A stretch of 64,000 bases of DNA from Arenibacter sp. 6A1 (GTDB taxonomy: Bacteria > Bacteroidota > Bacteroidia > Flavobacteriales > Flavobacteriaceae), in NCBI RefSeq assembly GCF_012272855.1, contig NZ_JAAXCQ010000002.1, positions 62,001-126,000 on the forward strand, given 5' to 3'. A model generated the notes under the pieces. The model searched no databases. It was not told the DNA's origin and worked only from the letters and a program-made list of their open reading frames with translations. Shown here piece by piece: positions 57,458 to 64,000 of the stretch. Each line of letters begins with the position of its first letter. Positions within the stretch are counted from its first letter, which is position 1. Made by a program: the position numbers and the translations under genes.

Positions 57458-57498
57458 CAAATCTATACAAACACAACTAATTGCGCAACCGATTGCGT
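57458..57498 (-). promoter_or_regulatory. susC promoter with overlapping LacI-type operator
   Basis: A perfect minus-strand -7 element TAGATTTG spans 57465-57458. GCGCAACCGATTGCGT (57483-57498) is a near-palindrome centred on CG, the form of a LacI-family operator, and covers the -33 region of this promoter. Binding there would block RNA polymerase. It lies between susC and the divergent lacI gene, its most likely source of repressor. Confidence 0.65.
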
Positions 57499-57636
57499 GT
57501 TAATTATGCAATATTATATAAGTTTTATTGATAATTCCAACCATGATGATATGATAAATTACCTAATTGTCAGATAAAATGAGCTTTTTAAACACTGATA
57601 CAAATTGTTGCACTAATATTTCGTATTATTGCCATA

Positions 57637-57644
57637 TATCTTTG
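57637..57644 (+). promoter_or_regulatory. -7 element of the divergent lacI-thuA unit
   Basis: TATCTTTG matches TAnnTTTG and lies 15 bp before the ATG at 57659. Its position rules out the TTG at 57629 as the translation start. Confidence 0.5.
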
Positions 57645-57658
57645 CATTAAAACTCAGT

Positions 57659-58672
57659 ATGAATAAAAGAATTACTATATATGATTTAGCCAAAACACTC
57701 AAGGTATCCCCAGGTACGGTAAGTAGAAGCCTTAACAATCATCCTTCGATAAGCGATAAAACAAAACAAAGGGTCATTGCAAAAGCGAATGAATTAGGCT
57801 ATAAAATCAATAAATTCGCCGCCAATCTAAGCAGTCAGAAGTCAAACACCATTGGGGTTATTGTTCCTAAACTAAATTCAAATTTTATGTCCACTATTTT
57901 AGCGGGCATAGAAAAGGTAGTCAATGAAGCAGGATACAGCCTCATCATAAGTCAATCCTTAGAATCCATGGAAAAGGAAAAAATAAATTCCATGACGCAT
58001 TTTAATAGTGGCGTTGATGCCATATTGGTTTCTCTTGCCTACGACACCACAGACTACGAGCATTTCACCCCCTTTATAAAACATAAAATCCCACTTATTT
58101 TTTTAGACAGGGTTCCTAATCTTCCCGAGTGCTTAACCCTTATCATTGACAACTATTTGGCGGGCTTTGAAGCTACCGAACATCTAATTGAACAAGGCTG
58201 TAAGAACATTTTATATATAGGAGGAAACCGAAATGTATACCTCGAACGTTTTAAAGGATACAAGGCCGCTCTTCAAAAACACCATCTCGACTATAGGTTT
58301 GACGATCTATTGGAAACCGACCTAGACCCAAAAAACATTGACGAGGTCATCAATTATATAAAAAACCAGCCTACCCCCATAGATGGCCTTTTTGTAGCCA
58401 GTGACTCATTTGCTGCTCATTGTATAAAGGAATTAAAAAAAGCCTCCTTTAAGGTCCCTGAAGACATAAAAGTTGTTGGTTTTAACAACGACCCTATATC
58501 AGAACTTATCAGCCCTTCCCTGACTACCATCAATTACCCCGGTTATGAAATGGGAGTATTGGCAGGCCAAAGTGTCATCAATCAACTAAAAGGGAACATA
58601 GATATGCAAGCAACAAATTCCATTAGCTTGCGCCACGAACTTATAATCAGAGAATCATCAACCATTAAATAA
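57659..58672 (+). CDS. LacI-family regulator of the uronate locus
   Basis: A 337-residue repressor-type protein read from ATG 57659. N-terminal HTH I-T-I-Y-D-L-A-K-T-L-K-V-S-P-G-T-V-S-R-S-L-N-N-H and hinge to about 60, then the sugar-binding domain (G-V-I-V-P-K-L-N-S-N-F at about 62-72). It is divergent from susC with the operator between. It probably senses a uronate or a breakdown intermediate; other GntR or LacI effectors are not excluded. thuA follows 10 bp later. Confidence 0.92.
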   Translation: MNKRITIYDLAKTLKVSPGTVSRSLNNHPSISDKTKQRVIAKANELGYKINKFAANLSSQKSNTIGVIVPKLNSNFMSTILAGIEKVVNEAGYSLIISQSLESMEKEKINSMTHFNSGVDAILVSLAYDTTDYEHFTPFIKHKIPLIFLDRVPNLPECLTLIIDNYLAGFEATEHLIEQGCKNILYIGGNRNVYLERFKGYKAALQKHHLDYRFDDLLETDLDPKNIDEVINYIKNQPTPIDGLFVASDSFAAHCIKELKKASFKVPEDIKVVGFNNDPISELISPSLTTINYPGYEMGVLAGQSVINQLKGNIDMQATNSISLRHELIIRESSTIK

Positions 58673-58682
58673 ATATTACCTC

Positions 58683-59603
58683 ATGAAAAATCAACACTGG
58701 CTTATTGGCCTTTTTCTACTTATTTCATCAACCCTTATAGGTCAAAGCATAGAACCTATTGAAATTACCGATCAATGGCTTTCCAAAATAGAATCTTTGG
58801 CCCCTTCGGCTCCAAGGGTGAAGACCGATACCAAAAAGATATTGGTATTTTCCCAACACACTGGTTTTTACCATTGGACGATTCCCCACAATGCCGAAAT
58901 GCTTAAGATCCTAGCTAAAAAATCGGGCGCTTTTGAAGTAACTGTTGCCTACGATGTAGACAGTTTTGATAAAAAGAACTTACAGCAATACGATGCGGTC
59001 ATCTTAAACAATTCCAATCCCTCCGGCCCAAAACGGGATCTGTTCTGGGACCTATTAAAGAAAAACACAAGTCTTAGCGACGCAACCATTGCTAAACGAG
59101 CTGCCCAATACCAGCAAAACTTAATGTCCTATGTATCTAAGGGCGGAGGGCTACTGATCTTGCATGGCGCCATTACCGTTCAGAACAATTCTTCCGAATT
59201 TAGCAAAATGGTAGGAGGAAGCTTTGACTACCATCCCAAACAACAACAAATGCATTTAAAAGAAGTTGATGCCAACCACCCCTTGGTGCAGGCCTTTGAC
59301 GGAAAAGGATTTACCCATGTCGATGAACCTTACTTTTTTAACAATGCCTATTTCGATTACAATTTCCGACCGCTATTGTATATAGAGGCAGACCAATTGG
59401 AAGATGTAAGAAAGGCCGTTAGCAACAATATAATTTACGTTTCTTGGATCAAGCGCCATGGAAAAGGAAGGGTATTCTACAGTTCGGCTTCCCATAACGC
59501 CCAAAGTTTAGAAAATCCGCAATTCCTTCAGTTCCTATTAGACGGCATGCAATATGTCGTCGGGGATTTAAAATGTGACGACAGCCCTATTGGCGTACAA
59601 TAA
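58683..59603 (+). CDS. Exported ThuA-like protein
   Basis: A 306-residue protein with a Sec signal peptide (about 1-20, no lipobox) and a ThuA/glutamine-amidotransferase-like fold: I-L-V-F-S-Q-H-T-G-F-Y-H-W at the start and G-G-G-L-L-I-L-H-G-A in the middle. ThuA works with a Gfo/Idh/MocA partner (ThuB) in trehalose use through 3-keto sugars in Rhizobiales, so an exported ThuA next to exported Gfo/Idh/MocA genes suggests keto-sugar chemistry. The direct reaction is not known. It follows lacI by 10 bp on one transcript. Confidence 0.82.
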   Translation: MKNQHWLIGLFLLISSTLIGQSIEPIEITDQWLSKIESLAPSAPRVKTDTKKILVFSQHTGFYHWTIPHNAEMLKILAKKSGAFEVTVAYDVDSFDKKNLQQYDAVILNNSNPSGPKRDLFWDLLKKNTSLSDATIAKRAAQYQQNLMSYVSKGGGLLILHGAITVQNNSSEFSKMVGGSFDYHPKQQQMHLKEVDANHPLVQAFDGKGFTHVDEPYFFNNAYFDYNFRPLLYIEADQLEDVRKAVSNNIIYVSWIKRHGKGRVFYSSASHNAQSLENPQFLQFLLDGMQYVVGDLKCDDSPIGVQ

Positions 59604-59632
59604 GCTTTGACAGTTTAAAAACTTTAACAATA

Positions 59633-59669
59633 AAAAAAGCGCATCTCTTTTAGAATGCGCTTTTTTTTT
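59633..59669. terminator. Bidirectional terminator between thuA and uxaC
   Basis: AAAAAGCGCAT pairs with ATGCGCTTTTT around a 10-base loop, flanked by an A7 and a T9 tract. It lies 29 bp after the thuA stop codon and 50 bp after the uxaC stop on the other strand. Confidence 0.9.
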
Positions 59670-59718
59670 AAAACAATTCGTGCCATCAATACCTCCCTAG
59701 GAGACCGTTTGAACAGCA

Positions 59719-61128
59719 TTATTCTTTATTAAAATCGAAATAATTTTTTGCATTGTTATAGGAGATATCCTGAACAATTTTCCCCAACCATTTTTCGTCG
59801 GCCGGCAATTCCCCATTGGCCACATCTTTCCCTATTAGGTTACATAATATCCTTCTAAAATATTCGTGACGTGTAAAGGACAAGAAACTCCTAGAATCGG
59901 TCAACATCCCTACAAAACAACTTAGAAGCCCTATATTGGAAAGCGCATTCATTTGTTTTTCCATTCCGTCTTTTTGGTCTAAAAACCACCAACCAGCACC
60001 AAATTGCACCTTCCCTTTTACGCTACCGTCATTAAAATTCCCAACCATAGCGGCCATTACTTCGTTGTCTGCGGGGTTTAGATTATAAACTATTGTTTTT
60101 GCCAATTGATTACTACTATCCAATTCGTTTAAAAACCCGCTCAATGCTCTTGCCTGGGAAAAATCACCGATAGAATCGAATCCGGTGTCGGGTCCTAACT
60201 GCGTTAACAGCCTTTTGTTATTATCGCGAATTGCCCCTAAATGCAATTGTTGCACCCAGCCTTTATCATGGTAACACTTTCCTAAAAACAAAAGTACTTG
60301 AGCCTTAAAGTACTGTACTTCTTCGATGGTTACAGGCTTCCCTTCCTTGGCCTTGGTAAAAACATTTGTTGTGGAGTAGGTTCCCTCTTTAAAGTGGTAT
60401 AACTGTTCTAGTCCATGGTCTGCCAAACGACAGCCGTGGTCATGAAAATAATCAATACGCTCTTTTAAAACTTGTAAAAGATCCTCATAAGTTTCTATGA
60501 CCCTTTTAGATACTTCCGACAACTTTTCTAAATAGGCTATATAGCTAGCTCCCCCATCAATGGCAAAGGCTTTGTCTGGTCTAAAAGTGGGAAATGTTTT
60601 TGGGCTAATGCCCTGCTGCTCTATACTTTTATGATGCTGCAATGAATCTGTAGGATCATCGGTTGTACACAAGGACTCTACCTTTTGCTGTTGCAACAAG
60701 CCAATGGAGGTATGTGATGACTGTTGCAGCATTGCGGAGGTTTTTTCATAAATGTCCTCTGCATTTTCTGGCCCCAACAATTCCTGAATACCAAAATAAC
60801 GCTGCAATTCCAAATGTGTCCAATGGTACAAAGGGTTTCTTAAGGTGAAGGGGACAGTTTCCGCCCATTTTAAAAATTTATCCTTATCGGAGGCATTCCC
60901 GGTAATGTATTTCTCATCGATTCCTAAAGCACGCATAGCCCGCCATTTATAATGGTCTCCTGCCAACCAAGCCTGACTGATGTTCTCAAAACTCTTATTT
61001 CTAGCAATTTCATCGGGAGGAAGGTGGTTATGGTAATCTATTATCGGTAATTCCTTGGCATAATCATGATATAAGCGTTTGGAAAAATCGTTTTGCAACA
61101 AAAAATCGTCGTTTATAAAAGTTTTCAT
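59719..61128 (-). CDS. uxaC: Glucuronate (uronate) isomerase
   Basis: Amidohydrolase-superfamily enzyme of 469 residues that isomerises D-glucuronate to D-fructuronate and D-galacturonate to tagaturonate. Metal ligands are in D-Y-H-N-H-L near residue 33, and family segments such as H-L-G-A-I-R-D-N-N and T-D-S-R-S-F-L-S-F-T-R-H-E-Y-F-R-R are present. With the SDR reductase and UxuA it completes the route from glucuronate to 2-keto-3-deoxygluconate. It has its own terminator side and probably its own promoter in 61129-61252. Confidence 0.95.
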   Translation of the reverse strand: MKTFINDDFLLQNDFSKRLYHDYAKELPIIDYHNHLPPDEIARNKSFENISQAWLAGDHYKWRAMRALGIDEKYITGNASDKDKFLKWAETVPFTLRNPLYHWTHLELQRYFGIQELLGPENAEDIYEKTSAMLQQSSHTSIGLLQQQKVESLCTTDDPTDSLQHHKSIEQQGISPKTFPTFRPDKAFAIDGGASYIAYLEKLSEVSKRVIETYEDLLQVLKERIDYFHDHGCRLADHGLEQLYHFKEGTYSTTNVFTKAKEGKPVTIEEVQYFKAQVLLFLGKCYHDKGWVQQLHLGAIRDNNKRLLTQLGPDTGFDSIGDFSQARALSGFLNELDSSNQLAKTIVYNLNPADNEVMAAMVGNFNDGSVKGKVQFGAGWWFLDQKDGMEKQMNALSNIGLLSCFVGMLTDSRSFLSFTRHEYFRRILCNLIGKDVANGELPADEKWLGKIVQDISYNNAKNYFDFNKE

Positions 61129-61252
61129 ATTGCTATTTAGTAAGTTTATTATTTATGCCTTTATTGTCATTCATTTTCGGTTACCTTATTTTGATACTTT
61201 AAGCCTGCTTAACTCCTAAACTTAGTAGCTGAGAGTAATCCAATAAAGTTTC

Positions 61253-63493
61253 TTATTGCAATTGTTTTACGTACTCCAACAATTCTCCCTCGGTATACTC
61301 CATTCCTTCTTTTGGCTTTTTACCTCTTAGTTCTTTCACCTTTTCTGGTGCTAATTGACTTGGCACGGCAGAAAATGCATTGGTGATATAAGAAATTATA
61401 TCTGTAATATCCTTGTCGGAAATAGCTTCATTGCTAGCCAAACCAGGCATGGTATGGTTATATTCATACACTTCTCCATTGACTGTCACCGGTCCTTTTA
61501 ATCCATGGAGAATAATAAGGCCTAACCTTTCCATATGGTTAGCGACATATTCCGAGTTTAATAAAGGGGGGGCCAACCCATCCATTCCTTCTCCTCCTGC
61601 TCCGTGACAGGAAGCACATATTTGACGAAATAACTTAGCGCCCTTGGTCCTTGTGTCCTCGGACAAACTTTTTCGCACGAAAATAGAATTCGGTTTTTGT
61701 TGTTCCTTACGGTCCAAGCTTTTTGCAAGCAGAGTTTTGATATTATCCTGCAGCAGATCGGCACCGTTTTCGATTGCCAGTTGTAAGTCAGATGCTGTTC
61801 CCGACATTCCGCTTATTAAGGCATCTTGAATAATTTTATGTTCTTTATAGCTATTGGACAATTCGTATACAATGGGAAAGAACTCTTCTTGGGAAACCTC
61901 GGCCCATAGCCCTATGGAGGAGCTTAGGTAAAGGTCTAATGCTAAATCTTTTCTTTTCAAAACGTCTATAAAGAGATTTTTTGCTACGGCCACATTTTCC
62001 GGAGATGCAAAATCCTCGAGTAAAACCAAGGCATGTGCGCTTACATCTGCATCGCTATTTTTAGCAACCTCTATAAGCGTTGGCAACTTCAACGCCTCTA
62101 AGCCTTGTAATGTATATAGAGCATGTATTTGCGCCAGTGGCAACATCGGGTCCAAGACCAACTTCTCTAGGTCGGCTATAACCTCTGTTTTGTTTTTAAA
62201 GATTAGATAATGTTGTGCCCTATCACGGATCCATCCATTTTTATCTTTTAACAATGCTAGCAGTTCCGAGCCTGATAATTTATCGAAATCACGGAGTTTT
62301 GTTGTTTCGGCCCCTTGTTTTTTAACCTTTAAAATTCTTCCGAAGTCTATAATAGTATCTAATTGTTTCTCTAGCGATTTTTCTTTTAAATAAGGGCTTA
62401 AATAGGCATGATGCCCTATGACTCCTCTATGCATATCGACAATATACATACTTCCATCTGGACCGTTGGTTAAATTCACCGGACGAAACCCTTCATCGTA
62501 GGAGGCCACAAACTCTTTTCCCTGCCAGGCTTGTTCCGCAGCAATATGGTCGCCATTAAAGGACAGTATATTTCTTTTAATCAGGTTGGCTTCGGGAGCA
62601 CAAACAAAGACATTCTGATCGTAGCCCGAAGGAAATTGCCCCCCTCGATATACCAATGGACCACAAGCCGCCGTTACATTTACCAATAAGCTGTCCTTAT
62701 CTAAAATTCCCTTTTCATAGCCTCTGTTTACCGAGGCGGCATGTAGAGGATACACTCGTTGATCCTTGGTCAGCATATGTCCTAGGCCTACCGTAGGGAT
62801 ATGGTATTGGTTTCGGATCAACCTATTGGGCAACATATAATCGCCCAACAACTGCCTGGAATTGTCATTGTAATAAAGACGGCCAAAATCATCATGGCTA
62901 ATACCCCATTGTCCTCTAAAGGTAGTAGGCTCTTTTATCCATTGTCCATCTTTCCGTTGGTATCTAAAATGCGATTTAGCGTTGTATATCCAGTTATCGA
63001 CATTCATCATCAGCCCATTTGGCTGATGTTCCGGATTTCCATCGGCCGCGTACAAGGAATCTACTACGATGGAATTGACGGGCCGATCATTTTCGATCTC
63101 TACAAAACGCAAATAAGGAGGTTCTGCATACAGCAATCCCCCATATACATGTGCCAATGCCCTTGGCATAACCAAGCTATCTAAAAAGATTTTCGCATGG
63201 TCCATGCGTCCATCATTATCCAAATCCTCCAGGATCTTTATAGAACCCGTCGGAAGCTCTTCCCCTGTACCATCAATATTGTTCATAAATCCAGGCATTT
63301 CGGCAACCCAAATTCGCCCCTTGCTATCAAAATCCATAGCCACAGGAGCAACCAAAAGGGGTTCGGAAGCGACCATTTGAAGTTCAAATCCTTCTTCAAC
63401 TTTATAATCTTCCAAAGAAATAATAGGTTCGTCAAAGGAAGGTTTACAAGAACAAATCAATAGGAAAAGGAAAAAATAAGCAGATAATTTCAT
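61253..63493 (-). CDS. Lipoprotein with PVC-type propeller dehydrogenase domain, HEAT repeats and C-terminal cytochrome c
   Basis: A 746-residue lipoprotein (L-I-C-S-C near residue 16) of the same plan as the 883-residue protein at 18352-21003: a propeller with M-D-F-D-S-K-G-R-I-W-V-A-E (about 20-390), HEAT-like repeats (about 400-590) and a cytochrome c domain with C-A-S-C-H at 626-630 and a candidate axial Met in H-T-M-P-G-L near 682. Likely a periplasmic or surface sugar dehydrogenase. It sits between uxaC and a sulfatase, so the substrate may be a uronate-bearing sugar. The similarity to the other copy is in architecture; divergence is large. Confidence 0.85.
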   Translation of the reverse strand: MKLSAYFFLFLLICSCKPSFDEPIISLEDYKVEEGFELQMVASEPLLVAPVAMDFDSKGRIWVAEMPGFMNNIDGTGEELPTGSIKILEDLDNDGRMDHAKIFLDSLVMPRALAHVYGGLLYAEPPYLRFVEIENDRPVNSIVVDSLYAADGNPEHQPNGLMMNVDNWIYNAKSHFRYQRKDGQWIKEPTTFRGQWGISHDDFGRLYYNDNSRQLLGDYMLPNRLIRNQYHIPTVGLGHMLTKDQRVYPLHAASVNRGYEKGILDKDSLLVNVTAACGPLVYRGGQFPSGYDQNVFVCAPEANLIKRNILSFNGDHIAAEQAWQGKEFVASYDEGFRPVNLTNGPDGSMYIVDMHRGVIGHHAYLSPYLKEKSLEKQLDTIIDFGRILKVKKQGAETTKLRDFDKLSGSELLALLKDKNGWIRDRAQHYLIFKNKTEVIADLEKLVLDPMLPLAQIHALYTLQGLEALKLPTLIEVAKNSDADVSAHALVLLEDFASPENVAVAKNLFIDVLKRKDLALDLYLSSSIGLWAEVSQEEFFPIVYELSNSYKEHKIIQDALISGMSGTASDLQLAIENGADLLQDNIKTLLAKSLDRKEQQKPNSIFVRKSLSEDTRTKGAKLFRQICASCHGAGGEGMDGLAPPLLNSEYVANHMERLGLIILHGLKGPVTVNGEVYEYNHTMPGLASNEAISDKDITDIISYITNAFSAVPSQLAPEKVKELRGKKPKEGMEYTEGELLEYVKQLQ

Positions 63494-63703
63494 TAAAAAT
63501 ACTGGTGTTTATAATTGGATAATTTTAAAGAATAGATTGTTTTCGATAACAAAATGGCACCTCTATCCAATGAGATAGAAAGAAAAATGACAGCCCCTAA
63601 GTTAAAATTTTAAAACCATCCACGGAAATGAAAATCCCTGTTAAATGTAAACGACACATATATTTTAAGGAATAACTGCCGAGAATCGCCTAATAAATTT
63701 TAA

Positions 63704-63750
63704 GGGCAACCCTATTCTTCCGAAATTGCATCAAAAGATTAAGGTTGCCC
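63704..63750 (-). terminator. Inverted repeat after the sulfatase gene
   Basis: GGGCAACC (63704-63711) pairs with GGTTGCCC (63743-63750) around a 31-base loop. On the minus strand it is 39 bp after the sulfatase stop codon and is followed by an A/T-rich but imperfect T tract. Moderate support as a terminator. Confidence 0.55.
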
Positions 63751-63788
63751 CTATAAATTAGGCTTGGATGTTTTTTAAACTTCCCTTG

Positions 63789-64000
63789 TTATTGATGTAA
63801 CAATCCGTTTTCGATCATGGGAATCCTGAAGTTCTCGACTTCCGCATTTTGGTGTTCCCGTGCAAAAATTGCGGCGGCCTTTTCCAAAATTTCCGGATGT
63901 TGTTCTGCCAGGTTATTTTCTTCCCTAACATCGTCTTTAAGGTTATAGAGTTCTAAAGTGGCTGCCTCTTTTTTATTTTTCAGATTTCGTCTAAGCACTT
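63789..64000 (-). CDS. Sulfatase, C-terminal fragment (runs off the window)
   Basis: About 70 C-terminal residues are visible. The E-L-Y-N-L-K-D-D-V-R-E-E-N-N-L-A-E-Q-H-P-E segment is the standard end of family S1 (arylsulfatase-type) sulfatases. The catalytic Cys/Ser region lies beyond the window, so activity and start cannot be judged. Its position at the end of the uronate locus points to a sulfated, uronate-containing polysaccharide as the target. Confidence 0.85.
   Translation of the reverse strand, partial: VLRRNLKNKKEAATLELYNLKDDVREENNLAEQHPEILEKAAAIFAREHQNAEVENFRIPMIENGLLHQ

Noticed and set aside
63537-63552. TTGTTTTCGATAACAA, a CG-centred near-palindrome upstream of the 746-residue lipoprotein gene
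   Set aside because: It could be a LacI-type site, but its half-site differs from that at 57483-57498 and AT-rich palindromes of this size are expected by chance.
1-64000. CRISPR arrays, tRNA or rRNA genes, insertion sequences, prophage
   Set aside because: No regularly spaced direct repeats, cloverleaf-like sequence, transposase or phage gene was recognised on reading both strands.

Overview
The window reads as chromosomal DNA of a marine-type member of the Flavobacteriaceae (Bacteroidota). The grounds are a SusC/SusD pair, a fused CcoN-CcoO cytochrome oxidase subunit, promoters of the TAnnTTTG (-7) type, the long form of urocanase, AT-rich intergenic DNA with little Shine-Dalgarno signal, and a uronate/sulfatase glycan locus. 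No rRNA, tRNA, CRISPR array, transposase or phage gene was recognised. Exact species cannot be read from the sequence.

Layout. (1) 1-12.2 kb: amino-acid catabolism. A partial, divergent LysR gene faces hutH-hutI-hutU; hutG follows only after a 4.6 kb block holding a methyltransferase, a TMTC-like TPR membrane protein and a GT2 glycosyltransferase, and the same 18-bp palindromic core lies at both edges of that block. A convergent hmgA (homogentisate dioxygenase) closes the region. (2) 12.2-18.3 kb: a Nudix-fold regulator, a tandem UspA protein, an Fnr-like regulator and the copper ATPase ccoI, framed by an 80-bp inverted dispersed repeat. (3) 18.3-31.7 kb: low-oxygen respiration: a haem-c/propeller lipoprotein, ccoS-ccoNO-ccoQ-ccoP-ccoG-ccoH-SafE-like, a vanadium-haloperoxidase-type lipoprotein, a second UspA and hemN. 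(4) 31.9-38.3 kb: a sugar nucleotidyltransferase/kinase pair convergent with lacI-xylA-xylB. (5) 38.3-42.7 kb: sirohaem gene with a DUF4202 gene, then proC-proB-proA. (6) 43.1-64 kb: a uronate utilisation locus: probable ten-gene operon susC-susD-DUF6807-two exported Gfo/Idh/MocA proteins-SDR-uxuA-dctPQM, a divergent lacI-thuA pair, uxaC, a second propeller/cytochrome c lipoprotein and the 3' end of a sulfatase.

Main result. Four copies of a FNR-like palindrome (TGAC-N4-GTCA, flanked by AAAAC/GTTTT) serve five promoters: fnr, ccoI, ccoS-ccoNO, hemN-uspA and uspA. In all five the palindrome centre is exactly 29.5 bp from the first base of a -7 element, which corresponds to class II activator geometry near -41.5. 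One copy lies midway between divergent fnr and ccoI and has the right spacing in both directions. The Fnr-like protein keeps three of the four E. coli FNR cluster cysteines and has Asn where the fourth should be, and its recognition helix differs from FNR in line with the altered half-site. This looks like a self-contained oxygen-response regulon with its own DNA code.

Second theme. The uronate locus combines standard uronate enzymes (UxaC, UxuA, SDR-type fructuronate reductase) and a TRAP importer with exported Gfo/Idh/MocA proteins, a ThuA-like protein, DUF6807 and a propeller-cytochrome dehydrogenase, while no glycoside hydrolase or polysaccharide lyase is seen in the window. This suggests that oxidative steps prepare the glycan before import.
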